A stretch of 64,000 bases of DNA, taken from NCBI GenBank assembly GCA_964276145.1, contig CAXYDN010000003.1, forward strand, positions 210,203 through 274,202. Reading direction: 5' to 3'. A program made the translations under genes and the position numbers. Within the stretch, counting starts at the first letter, position 1, and the number at the start of each line of letters is the position of its first letter. Shown piece after piece: positions 1 to 6,928 of the stretch. This stretch comes from SCGC-AAA076-P13 sp964276145 (GTDB lineage: Bacteria; Pseudomonadota; Gammaproteobacteria; Magnimaribacterales; D2472). The notes under the pieces were generated by a model. It did not search any database, had not been told where the DNA came from, and saw nothing but the letters and a program-made list of their open reading frames with translations.

Positions 1-274
1 TTAATCTGCATAGGGCTGTTATTGCAATAATAATGGGAAGCGTTACCGGAATCCTGCTTGTGCTATAAAATGCTCCGACCATTCCTATTATTTCTACGAA
101 AATAAATAACATAAATAGGTCTGAAAGAAGAATTTCTCTTGTTTCGTACATCACATATAAATACTGAGCTGCAGCGATGCATGTTGCTATTCCAATGATT
201 GCCAATAAAACCTTTTCACTAGTTACTGTTGTCCAGTGAAGACTTCTATCTGAAAATGGTAGTTTTAATTTCAT
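1..274 (-). CDS. PsiE-family membrane protein, partial (C-terminus beyond left edge)
   Basis: An open frame runs from an ATG at 274 to the left edge (91 codons visible). The product starts MKLKLPFSDRSLHWTTV, followed by two hydrophobic helices (about residues 22-45 and 52-66) and the stretch FVEIIGMVGAFYSTSRIPV, then a third helix. The FxE-x-I...P-V-x-x-P-I-x-I-A-I-T-A-L pattern resembles the phosphate-starvation-inducible PsiE family of inner-membrane proteins, whose molecular function is not established. The rest of the gene is outside the window. Assignment rests on pattern recall only. Confidence 0.7.
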   Translation of the reverse strand, partial: MKLKLPFSDRSLHWTTVTSEKVLLAIIGIATCIAAAQYLYVMYETREILLSDLFMLFIFVEIIGMVGAFYSTSRIPVTLPIIIAITALCRL

Positions 275-306
275 ATCCCTAGGATATCTAATCTTTTTTA
301 AATGGT

Positions 307-684
307 CTAGTCAGCTATCTTCCCCATTTCTGCTTCTAGCAATATATCTTCAGGTATTTCAAATGCGTTTCTCTTTAAAATCCATGATTTAGATATTTGG
401 TTTACCTTAAGCTCTGCATATAAATGTCCAAACTTTCCAGATCTTTTACTCTGTGAATCTACTGCTTCATAAATTAATTTATCTTGAATTTGTTTGATCT
501 CTGGTAAAAGCAATATAACTTCTTCGTGGTCAGAAAAGTATAACGCCAGTGTTGTTGAAAGCTGAGCAGCGTTAGATAAATGAATGAAGCCATCATTTAG
601 ATCGAGTTCTGTGGTTATGAATCCGCTAGCTTTTGATATTTCCCACTCTTGGGGTGTCAGAATTTTGTATAGGTTTTCTTTCAT
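307..684 (-). CDS. DUF952 family protein
   Basis: A 125-residue soluble protein. The opening YKILTPQEWEISKASGFI, then LDLNDGFIHLSNAAQLSTT and a hydrophobic VILLLPE segment, is the layout of the short DUF952 family (WxxA...G, DGFIHLS, T...F). The family's function is unknown; members are usually 110-130 residues, so this one is full length. The start is the ATG at 684. It lies 32 bp upstream of the PsiE-like gene on the same strand and may be co-transcribed with it. Confidence 0.8.
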   Translation of the reverse strand: MKENLYKILTPQEWEISKASGFITTELDLNDGFIHLSNAAQLSTTLALYFSDHEEVILLLPEIKQIQDKLIYEAVDSQSKRSGKFGHLYAELKVNQISKSWILKRNAFEIPEDILLEAEMGKIAD

Positions 685-763
685 TTTAATAGGCCGGTTA
701 TTATTTATTAATCTATAGCATGCTCATATTTAAACATAATTAAAAATATTAAAAGGAATAAAA

Positions 764-805
764 ATGTGTCAAACTTTTAAAAAAAAATTACTAAGGGCCA
801 TATGA
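764..805 (+). CDS. possible 13-codon leader ORF (MCQTFKKKLLRAI)
   Basis: ATG at 764 is preceded by the purine-rich AAAAGGAATAAAA, a fair ribosome binding site. The frame encodes 13 residues and its TGA (803-805) overlaps the ATG of the nitroreductase (802-804) as ATGA, the arrangement of translational coupling. The nitroreductase itself has only AAGGG five bases before its ATG. Real translation is not proven; it may be chance in an AT-rich leader. Confidence 0.3.
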   Translation: MCQTFKKKLLRAI

Positions 806-1482
806 ACTTCGGAGAATTTGCAGAATCAAGAAAAAGTGTTAGAGGATTTTTAGATAAGCCAGTTCCCAAGGAGCTTGTTGATGAAATTATAGATGCCGCC
901 AAGTGGGCACCCTCTTCATACAATACACAAACATGGCATATTCATGCAGTTACAGGTGAGGTATTAGATAAAATAAGAGAAGGCAATATTGAAGAAACCA
1001 TGGCTGGTAAACCTCATGTGCGTGATTTTCCATATAAAGAAGAATATGAGGGGGTTCATAGAAAAAATCAGGTTGACGTTGCTATTCAACTTTTTGAAGC
1101 AATGGGTATTGAAAGAGATGACAAAGAAAAACGAATGGACTGGATGCTGAGAGGCTTTAGGCAATTTGATGCACCAGTATCTTTGGTTCTAACTTATGAT
1201 AAATATCTTGAGCCTGCTGCAATTAGCCAGTTTGCATTAGGTTCTTTGGCATACGGGATAGTGCTTGCCGCATGGGAGAGAGGTATTGGATGCGTTATAA
1301 ATGGTCAAGGGATTATGCAATCTCATGTCGTTAGAGAGCATGCGAAAATACCTGATGATCAAAATATAATGATCTGTATTGCAATGGGGTATCCCGATGA
1401 TAGCTTCGCTGCAAATGATGTTAGATCAATAAGAGCAGATAATGGGGATTTTGTTAAATATATAGGTTTTGATAAAGAGTGA
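802..1482 (+). CDS. nitroreductase family flavoprotein
   Basis: A 226-residue member of the FMN-dependent nitroreductase fold, which reduces nitro-aromatics, quinones or enones with NAD(P)H in the cytoplasm. Seen: N-terminal RKSVRGFLDKPV (FMN phosphate site), WAPSSYNTQTWH (FMN isoalloxazine region), an insertion with many charged residues at about 65-115, SLAYGIVLAAWERGIGC and the C-terminal IAMGYPDDS motif. Length is normal for the family. The gene stands alone on the plus strand, convergent with the SRPBCC gene only 1 bp away. The substrate cannot be predicted. Confidence 0.9.
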   Translation: MNFGEFAESRKSVRGFLDKPVPKELVDEIIDAAKWAPSSYNTQTWHIHAVTGEVLDKIREGNIEETMAGKPHVRDFPYKEEYEGVHRKNQVDVAIQLFEAMGIERDDKEKRMDWMLRGFRQFDAPVSLVLTYDKYLEPAAISQFALGSLAYGIVLAAWERGIGCVINGQGIMQSHVVREHAKIPDDQNIMICIAMGYPDDSFAANDVRSIRADNGDFVKYIGFDKE

Positions 1483-1483
1483 T

Positions 1484-1888
1484 CTATTGAATTACTTTTT
1501 TTAGTCCTTCAATAGATATAAGCATTCCTTGATGAATTGCTTCCGCAAAAATATCAGGCTCTATTTCAGTAGACCAGTTAAGTATGCAAGAATTATCTGA
1601 ATCTTCTTCAATTTGTATAGTTGCTAGATGATGGTCTATTGGGGTTCTTGTCTCTATAGCAGAATATTGAAGTGTCATGGTTTCATTATCAAGCAGTAAG
1701 ATCTGTTCTTTTATTTGCCCCATCCCCTCCATTTCAAATACTCTACAATCACCCTCTAATTCTATTTTATTAATTGTTGGGACCCAGTCACACCTAGTCA
1801 CATCTGATAAAATATTCCAAAGATCAAGCGCTGAACATTCTAAAACTTTTCTTTCCTTTAATACTTTCATGCTATCTCCTAAACTCAT
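1484..1888 (-). CDS. SRPBCC-family (polyketide cyclase/START-like) protein
   Basis: Up to 134 residues. The pattern VLECSALDLWNILSDV...WVPTINKIE, then beta strands ending in ILNWSTEIEP and a C-terminal amphipathic helix SIEGLKKVIQ, fits the SRPBCC ligand-binding fold. The frame begins MSLGDSMKV; the second ATG (residue 7, at 1870) would avoid most of the 17-nt overlap with the preceding gene, so either start is possible. It is the last gene of a minus-strand run from 3224. Ligand unknown. Confidence 0.7.
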   Translation of the reverse strand: MSLGDSMKVLKERKVLECSALDLWNILSDVTRCDWVPTINKIELEGDCRVFEMEGMGQIKEQILLLDNETMTLQYSAIETRTPIDHHLATIQIEEDSDNSCILNWSTEIEPDIFAEAIHQGMLISIEGLKKVIQ

Positions 1889-2105
1889 TTTTAAGCCTTT
1901 TATATAGACTAATTATTCCATAGAGAAACCAAATAACAACAAAGCCCCACCATAGTGCAAAAAACCAATCATTTTTTGTTGTGCCATTCCAGCCTAACCA
2001 TTCAAATACAATACCTTCCATAAATAAATCAAAAGACAAGAGAGCAAAAAATCCAAAAACCCAAAGCAGAAAGAAGTTTGATGTTTTTAAATTAGTTAAA
2101 ATCAT
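1872..2105 (-). CDS. small two-helix membrane protein, function unknown
   Basis: A 77-residue protein with two predicted membrane helices (about residues 10-30 and 47-66) separated by an acidic/aromatic loop containing EWLGWNGTTKNDW, and a basic tail SLYKRLKNEFRR that should be cytoplasmic. It overlaps the upstream gene by 14 nt and the downstream gene by 17 nt, so it is translated within an operon. I do not recognise a family. Confidence 0.65.
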   Translation of the reverse strand: MILTNLKTSNFFLLWVFGFFALLSFDLFMEGIVFEWLGWNGTTKNDWFFALWWGFVVIWFLYGIISLYKRLKNEFRR

Positions 2106-2391
2106 GAAAAAAAATCATGAAAAAAGACATTATTGTAATTACAAAAATGTGAATTGATTTATTAGTATTATTCATCTGAAAGTGAAAAAATATTTTTGAG
2201 TCTCTTGATATAGATAACTTTAACATCCAAAGCATTATTAGTATCGACGTAAATAATAAAAACCATGGCATATCGTTGGAAAAGTTAAATCCCTCTTTAG
2301 AGATAATTATAAAAACTGAAACCCACCATAGAATGTAAATAGTTAAATAAATTGAGTAAGCATTATTAATTGCTATTTTAAGTCTGTTCAA
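2092..2391 (-). CDS. small membrane protein, function unknown
   Basis: A 99-residue protein with three likely membrane helices (about 13-32, 41-60 and 78-95). The start is the ATG at 2391, which overlaps the TGA of the hydroxylase gene by 4 nt (2388-2391), indicating coupling. No conserved motif was recognised. Its position between the hydroxylase and another small membrane protein suggests a partner or accessory role, but that is inference. Confidence 0.65.
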   Translation of the reverse strand: MNRLKIAINNAYSIYLTIYILWWVSVFIIISKEGFNFSNDMPWFLLFTSILIMLWMLKLSISRDSKIFFHFQMNNTNKSIHIFVITIMSFFMIFFHDFN

Positions 2392-3224
2392 TTCTTTGAG
2401 GTTGTTGGGGGTCCAAAGAATAAGTACATTGCGTCTCTAAGATTCTTTGCATTTTTTATGTCAGTCATAATAGAGCGCCAGCCCATAAAGGTTATTTTAA
2501 TAGGATTGAATGTATCAACATTTTTAACAAGGCCAAATTTAACCGTTTCGATTTCTGGCTCAAAGGTGCCAAACATTTTGTCCCAAATAATTAGTAAATT
2601 GCCATAATTTTTATCAATGTATTTCTCATTTGAGCCATGATGAACCCTGTGATGTGAAGGAGTATTGAAAATCCACTCTAGAGGTCCCAATTTATCAATA
2701 ATTTGTGTATGGCCAACTATCCCCCATAAAGTACTAATCACCCCTGCTACTGCAATAATAGTTGGATCTAACCCTACTAATGGGAGTGAAATAAAAAAAG
2801 GAATCTTTGAAACAGGTCCAAACCAAGCTTGTCTAAAAGACACTGCAAAGTTCATTTCTTCACTTGAATGATGACTCATATGAATTGCCCATAAAAACCT
2901 TACTCTGTGTGACATGCGATGATATATATAAAATACTAAATCTATTAAAATGAAGGTTATTGCCCACAACGCCCAAATTGGCAATGCCTCACTTAAGTCA
3001 AAAAGTCTAAATTGGTATAAATAAAAATGAATTCCTAAAGTCAGCCCTTTGAAAGCATAGACCATAAAAATATTTCCAGCTAACAGCCCTACCGTACATA
3101 AAGTATCGCCTTTTTTATAGAGAGATTTTTTGTTCCAGCTAGAAATCGCTACCTCAAAAAGAATCATAGCAAACACAATAGGCGCTCCTATTGCATATAC
3201 TTCATTAAAAGAAAGGTCGGTCAT
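2388..3224 (-). CDS. sterol desaturase / fatty acid hydroxylase superfamily protein
   Basis: A 278-residue membrane di-iron oxygenase. The histidine motifs of the family are present in order: HRMSH (about 102-106), HMSHHS (about 115-120) and SHHRVHH (about 190-196). About four hydrophobic helices surround them, including DLVFYIYHRMSH. Such enzymes hydroxylate or desaturate lipids or carotenoids at the cytoplasmic face of the membrane. It is followed by two small membrane-protein genes with overlapping ends and preceded, 16 bp away, by a VOC gene. The lipid substrate cannot be deduced. Confidence 0.88.
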   Translation of the reverse strand: MTDLSFNEVYAIGAPIVFAMILFEVAISSWNKKSLYKKGDTLCTVGLLAGNIFMVYAFKGLTLGIHFYLYQFRLFDLSEALPIWALWAITFILIDLVFYIYHRMSHRVRFLWAIHMSHHSSEEMNFAVSFRQAWFGPVSKIPFFISLPLVGLDPTIIAVAGVISTLWGIVGHTQIIDKLGPLEWIFNTPSHHRVHHGSNEKYIDKNYGNLLIIWDKMFGTFEPEIETVKFGLVKNVDTFNPIKITFMGWRSIMTDIKNAKNLRDAMYLFFGPPTTSKN

Positions 3225-3240
3225 AGTTTAAAATTATTTA

Positions 3241-4080
3241 TTAAATATGTTCTATAAGCAAGGTGGGAACATTGTGGTTATGAGACTTAATTGTTGCTAC
3301 CAGAGTGTTTTCCTTGATTCCCTCTTTGATTGGGCTTATATCAACACCCTCGTCTGAAAGCCTTTTATGTGCGTCTTCGATACTTTTTACTTCCCAAGCG
3401 AGACCCCATAATCTGTCCTGCGGCTCTTGATCATCTGTTTTTTCTATCACCTCAATCGTTGTTTTGTTAAATCTAAAAAACAACATTCTGCTTTTCCATT
3501 CTTCAACTACTTTGTCTAATGCAAGTCTAATATTAAATAAGTCTTTATAGATGGTAATGAAGCCATCGGCATCATTTGTATTGATAACTACATGATCTAA
3601 TTTATTTGGGTTTGATGCATTAGTGTTATTTTGTGAAGGGAGCTCACCATCGGTGTGTTCTATGATGAAAGAAAAAATTCCTCTTGTTAACTCTGGGGGT
3701 AAAAATAGGTTTTTCCATTTTCTAGTGTTGTTATCTTTGAAGTTAGAACCTTCTCCAAGTGTTGGTTCTGCGACAACATACCCTTTTTCTCTGATAGAGC
3801 TTGCAGCACCTTCAATATTATCTGTCCCAAGAACCAATCCAATCAACCCCTCGCCGTCTTGGTCAAGATAATAATTTACAAGAGCAGCACCCAATCCATC
3901 TCCCGTTGCTGATAAGAGCTCAAAATATGTATTATTAAAGTTAAAGAGAGAATTGCTTGTCCCAAGCTCCTTGTGTTCGCCTCTCCAGACAGGCTCCATG
4001 CCAAATATTTTTTTATAATTATTTTCTGCCTCATCTAAATTATTAACAGCAATGATTAGATGATCTAGAGAGTTAATCAT
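3241..4080 (-). CDS. VOC-superfamily (glyoxalase-like) protein, two-domain
   Basis: A 279-residue protein with two vicinal-oxygen-chelate units: the first opens LDHLIIAVNNLDEAENNYKK (residues 5-24), the second LDHVVINTNDADGFITIYKD (about 161-180). The glyoxalase-like arrangement of paired beta-alpha-beta-beta-beta modules binds a divalent metal in many relatives. H7 and H163 are candidate ligands. It sits in a minus-strand row with a methyltransferase upstream and the hydroxylase downstream, gaps of about 15 bp. Substrate unknown. Confidence 0.82.
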   Translation of the reverse strand: MINSLDHLIIAVNNLDEAENNYKKIFGMEPVWRGEHKELGTSNSLFNFNNTYFELLSATGDGLGAALVNYYLDQDGEGLIGLVLGTDNIEGAASSIREKGYVVAEPTLGEGSNFKDNNTRKWKNLFLPPELTRGIFSFIIEHTDGELPSQNNTNASNPNKLDHVVINTNDADGFITIYKDLFNIRLALDKVVEEWKSRMLFFRFNKTTIEVIEKTDDQEPQDRLWGLAWEVKSIEDAHKRLSDEGVDISPIKEGIKENTLVATIKSHNHNVPTLLIEHI

Positions 4081-4094
4081 TATAAAAAATAGAA

Positions 4095-4877
4095 TTACAG
4101 TTTTTTGAATAGCAAAGTCATTCTGTCACTTTCGCCAATAGCTATATATTTCTCTTTTTCTACATCCTTAAGTCTTAGATTGGGTGGAAGTGTCCATACT
4201 CCTTTAGGGTGATTTTTAGTGTCTTTGTTGTTTGCATTGATTTCTGATTTTGAAACTAAAGTAAAGCCATGCTTCTTTGCAATATTAATCGCATGCTCTT
4301 CTGTTACATAACCACTTTTTTTCATTTCTTCCATAGAGGTTCCTGGATTAGCTCTATGCTCAACAACTCCAAAAATACCGCCTGGCCTCAGAGCTTTAAA
4401 GCTATTAGCAAATATAGAATCCATTTGTGGGCCGAGCCAATTATGAAGATTTCTAAAAGTTATGACTGCATCTACAGAGCCTTCTTTAGCAAGATTTGAG
4501 CTTAAATCTACTATTTCAACATTTGAATACATTGGACTAGATGCTATTTTTTTTTCAAAGTTTTCTCTGCCTCTTTTAAAGTAGCCAACCTCAGAATCTT
4601 TATCAAAATGAGCGGCAATCAACATCCCCGGTTCATGCAAATAGTTGGCTAAAATTTCTGTGTACCAACCCCCTCCAGGAGAAAGTTCAACTACTATCAT
4701 ATTGGGTTTAATTTCAAAGAAGGATAATGTTTCAGTGGGGTTTCTATATTGATCTCGTTCAATATTTTTAGTACTTCTATCTTCGCTTTGAACTGCAGCC
4801 ATAAGATCATGTGCTGAAATATAAGATGGAACAGAAATTAAAAAGACGAGTGTTAAAAAATTTAATAGTTTATTCAT
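4095..4877 (-). CDS. exported class I SAM-dependent methyltransferase-like protein
   Basis: A 260-residue protein with a signal peptide (MNKLLNFLTLVFLISVPSYISA, cleavage near 22) followed by a class I methyltransferase fold. Motif I is VVELSPGGGWYTEILA (about 61-76), then an acidic strand IVDLSSNL, VDAVITFRNLHNW (motif IV/V region) and the ALRPGGIFGVVEH strand. This matches a COG4798-type family of predicted periplasmic methyltransferases common in marine proteobacteria. SAM in the periplasm is unexpected, so the real activity is uncertain. First gene of the 4877-to-1484 run. Confidence 0.82.
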   Translation of the reverse strand: MNKLLNFLTLVFLISVPSYISAHDLMAAVQSEDRSTKNIERDQYRNPTETLSFFEIKPNMIVVELSPGGGWYTEILANYLHEPGMLIAAHFDKDSEVGYFKRGRENFEKKIASSPMYSNVEIVDLSSNLAKEGSVDAVITFRNLHNWLGPQMDSIFANSFKALRPGGIFGVVEHRANPGTSMEEMKKSGYVTEEHAINIAKKHGFTLVSKSEINANNKDTKNHPKGVWTLPPNLRLKDVEKEKYIAIGESDRMTLLFKKL

Positions 4878-4919
4878 TTTTCAATTCTAAACTTATTAAG
4901 CCTCTCTTTGAAGTATTTC

Positions 4920-5252
4920 TTAGGTTGAGCTTGATTTATATACATTGACTATCGTGACTCCAATAACAATAAAAAATAGTCCTAAAATTGTTGCCCAGTT
5001 AAGTGACTGCTTATAAAAAATGTAACTTAGTAGAGCAACAGAGAAAACACCTATGCCAGCCCAGGAGGCATAAACAACTGATAAAGGTAATTTAGTAGAA
5101 ACAATCGCAAGTAAATAAAAAGATAGGCAATAAGATGCTATTAAAAATGCTGTTGGAAATACTTTTGTAAAGTTTTGAGATAAAGGTAGCATCATTGTTC
5201 CTGCTACCTCAAATACGATTGCCGCAAAAAGAATTAAGTACGTATTGATCAT
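4920..5252 (-). CDS. SMR-family multidrug/cation efflux transporter (EmrE-like)
   Basis: A 110-residue protein with four membrane helices, the exact size of the small multidrug resistance family. Diagnostic features: the conserved membrane glutamate in FEVAGT (E15, equivalent of EmrE Glu14), YASWAGIGVFSVALLSY in helix 3 and GLFFIVIGVTIVNVYK in helix 4. SMR proteins work as antiparallel dimers exchanging protons for cationic compounds such as quaternary ammonium or guanidinium. It is divergent from the membrane-protein pair starting at 5348. Confidence 0.9.
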   Translation of the reverse strand: MINTYLILFAAIVFEVAGTMMLPLSQNFTKVFPTAFLIASYCLSFYLLAIVSTKLPLSVVYASWAGIGVFSVALLSYIFYKQSLNWATILGLFFIVIGVTIVNVYKSSST

Positions 5253-5347
5253 TAAATTATTAAAACATATTAAGAATTTGATTGTAACCTTTACTTCTCA
5301 TATGAAAGATGATAAGTTTGCGTTACATTTTATATAAGGAAATTAAT

Positions 5348-5755
5348 ATGGTTGATGATTTAACACACATGATGGCAGTTGGAACTGGATGGGTGGCTAT
5401 CTTGATGCCTGTACTTCTGATCTGGGTTATTTTTTATTTCGTCACAAAGATGGATAAAGCTAAATATGAATCTATGGTAGAAATTGCTAAAAACCTAGAT
5501 GATCCTTCTGATGTTGAAGATTTGTTAGAAAATTTTAAAGAAAATAAAAAGCCAATTGACTATAGAAGAACTGGTGTTATTACTATATTTGTTGGTTTAG
5601 GCTTGTTTCTCTTTGGTTTAGCAAATATTGCAATCTTAAAGGGGGTTGGTCTTTTAGTTATGTGTATTGGTTTGGGTTCTTTAGTTGCAGGTTATATATA
5701 TCCAAATAACAGCCATGAAATAGCTGAAGCTGTTGAAAAATTTGAAAAAAAATAG
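5348..5755 (+). CDS. membrane protein, first of a tandem paralogous pair (DUF6249-like)
   Basis: I start this at the ATG at 5348 (AAGGAAATTAAT upstream) instead of a longer frame from 5309, giving 135 residues. An N-terminal helix (about 12-32) is followed by a charged segment with LDDPSDVEDLLENF, then PIDYRRTGV and two more helices ending at AGYIYPNN...EKFEKK. The same architecture and motifs recur in the next gene, so this is a tandem duplication. It resembles the DUF6249-type small membrane proteins; function unknown. First gene of a plus-strand cassette running to 6870. Confidence 0.75.
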   Translation: MVDDLTHMMAVGTGWVAILMPVLLIWVIFYFVTKMDKAKYESMVEIAKNLDDPSDVEDLLENFKENKKPIDYRRTGVITIFVGLGLFLFGLANIAILKGVGLLVMCIGLGSLVAGYIYPNNSHEIAEAVEKFEKK

Positions 5756-5764
5756 GAGATGATT

Positions 5765-6160
5765 ATGAATCCAGAAGTAATAATACCAGTATTAGGAATA
5801 ATGACAGGAATAATAGTTCCTTTAGCAGTCTTTGTTTGGTTATATTTAGAGAGTAAAGATAAGAATAAAACAATTCTAGAGATATCTAAAAACATAGATG
5901 ATCCATCAAAGCTCGAAGACTTAGTCGGTTTGCTGGATGAGCGAAAAAAAGAGCCAATTGATTACAGAAGGGCTGGAGTAGTCACATTTTTTACTGGCCT
6001 TGGTCTTTTTCTTTTTGGCATATTCTTCCTTGGATCAATCTTAAAAGGGGTTGGAGCCTTGGTAGCAGCAATTGGTATTGGTCAAATTGTTGCTGGATAT
6101 CTTTATCCAAATACAAGCGAAGAAATTACACATGCAGTAGATGCATTTGAAAGGAAATAA
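5765..6160 (+). CDS. membrane protein, second of a tandem paralogous pair (DUF6249-like)
   Basis: The AGGAG at 5754-5758 fits the ATG at 5765 (6-base spacing) and is too close to the ATG at 5759, so the protein is 131 residues. Shared with its neighbour: I-x-K-N-I-D-D-P-S, PIDYRRAGVVTFF, GLGLFLFG, LKGVGALV and AGYLYPNTSEEI...FERK. One N-terminal and two C-terminal helices flank an acidic cytosolic segment. Gap to the previous gene is 9 bp. The two products may form a heteromer; this is inference. Confidence 0.75.
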   Translation: MNPEVIIPVLGIMTGIIVPLAVFVWLYLESKDKNKTILEISKNIDDPSKLEDLVGLLDERKKEPIDYRRAGVVTFFTGLGLFLFGIFFLGSILKGVGALVAAIGIGQIVAGYLYPNTSEEITHAVDAFERK

Positions 6161-6227
6161 GGTAATTAAATGAAAAAATATATCAAAATACATTCAGTTT
6201 TTATTGGTGATTATAAAGAATATAGAA

Positions 6228-6443
6228 ATGGGTAAACATCATCAAAATCTTTTAAATAATCTTGAAGAGTTAAGAAAATCAGCTGGCCTAACTCAACAAG
6301 ACTTATCTGAAAGTGCAGAAGTTTCAAGAAAGAGCATCAACGCTATTGAAAACGGTATCTATGTGCCCTCCACTGTTCTAGCATTAAAGATTGCAAAAAC
6401 CTTAAGATGCAAAGTAGAGGACATTTTTAAATTACCAAAATAA
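6228..6443 (+). CDS. XRE-family HTH transcriptional regulator (short)
   Basis: A 71-residue single-domain repressor-type protein from the ATG at 6228 (a TTG/GTG extension from 6204 is possible). The helix-turn-helix is ELRKSAGLTQQDLSESAEVS followed by RKSINAIENG and IAKTLRCKVEDIFKLP. This size and the VEDIF ending are typical of the small Xre/YozG-like regulators that sit next to membrane-protein genes. It likely regulates this cassette; no operator was identified. Confidence 0.9.
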   Translation: MGKHHQNLLNNLEELRKSAGLTQQDLSESAEVSRKSINAIENGIYVPSTVLALKIAKTLRCKVEDIFKLPK

Positions 6444-6466
6444 TTTATTAATAAAAGGAGAAATTC

Positions 6467-6676
6467 ATGAACAAATTGGCAATATTATTAATTATGTGTG
6501 TATCAATAACGTCTTGTGTTAATTTTGATAGAGCTTCTAATACCACTAATTACTATGAATATAATATGACGTTTGAACAGGCCTGTATTTTAAAAAACCA
6601 CTATCAAGAGGTTAACAAAGATATACCATCATCTGTTCAAGCCGTGATAACTGAAAGCGAGATAGATTGCAATTAA
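6467..6676 (+). CDS. small predicted lipoprotein, function unknown
   Basis: A 69-residue product with a lipoprotein signal: MNKLAILLIMCVSITSC, lipobox ITSC with the acylated cysteine at position 17. The mature 53-residue part is polar (DRASNTTNYYEYNM...) and has two further cysteines. A good AAAAGGAG lies 7-8 bases before the ATG. It is 23 bp behind the XRE gene and 35 bp before the 52-residue microprotein, consistent with one transcript. Confidence 0.7.
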   Translation: MNKLAILLIMCVSITSCVNFDRASNTTNYYEYNMTFEQACILKNHYQEVNKDIPSSVQAVITESEIDCN

Positions 6677-6711
6677 ACGTTAGATAACTTTATAAACTGG
6701 GAGAAGATAGA

Positions 6712-6870
6712 ATGAATGATAAGAAAAAAAGTTTTAAAAAAATGGGTTCCATGGTGGGTATCGGAACCGCAATGGGTGCGGCAATTTTTGCCGCCACTAA
6801 TGAGCCAGTATGGCTCGCGGTAGGTGTTGCATTGGGTGCAGCGCTTAGTCAGGTAAAACGAAAAAAATAA
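6712..6870 (+). CDS. 52-residue glycine/alanine-rich membrane microprotein
   Basis: ATG at 6712 with GGGAGAAG upstream. The protein has a basic head (MNDKKKSFKKMG), a small-residue-rich hydrophobic core with MVGIGTAMGAAIFAA and LAVGVALGAALSQ, and a basic tail VKRKK. The repeated G-x-x-x-G/A spacing is glycine-zipper-like and suggests close helix packing or oligomerisation in the membrane. It ends 20 bp before a strong hairpin at 6890-6915. Probably the last gene of the plus-strand cassette starting at 5348. Confidence 0.65.
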   Translation: MNDKKKSFKKMGSMVGIGTAMGAAIFAATNEPVWLAVGVALGAALSQVKRKK

Positions 6871-6889
6871 CTATTATCTTTAGTATGGC

Positions 6890-6915
6890 TACCTTCCTCG
6901 TAAAAGAGGAAGGTA
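6890..6915. terminator. convergent-gene terminator hairpin
   Basis: TACCTTCCTC (6890-6899) pairs perfectly with GAGGAAGGTA (6906-6915) around a six-base loop GTAAAA, followed on the plus strand by an AT-rich tail. It lies between the plus-strand microprotein (ends 6870) and the minus-strand lipoprotein (ends 6929), so it can terminate either transcript. Confidence 0.75.
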
Positions 6916-6928
6916 CAAATTTTATCAC

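Noticed and set aside
964..1164. Antisense frame inside the nitroreductase gene
   Set aside because: Shadow of a conserved coding sequence; no start signal and no family resemblance.
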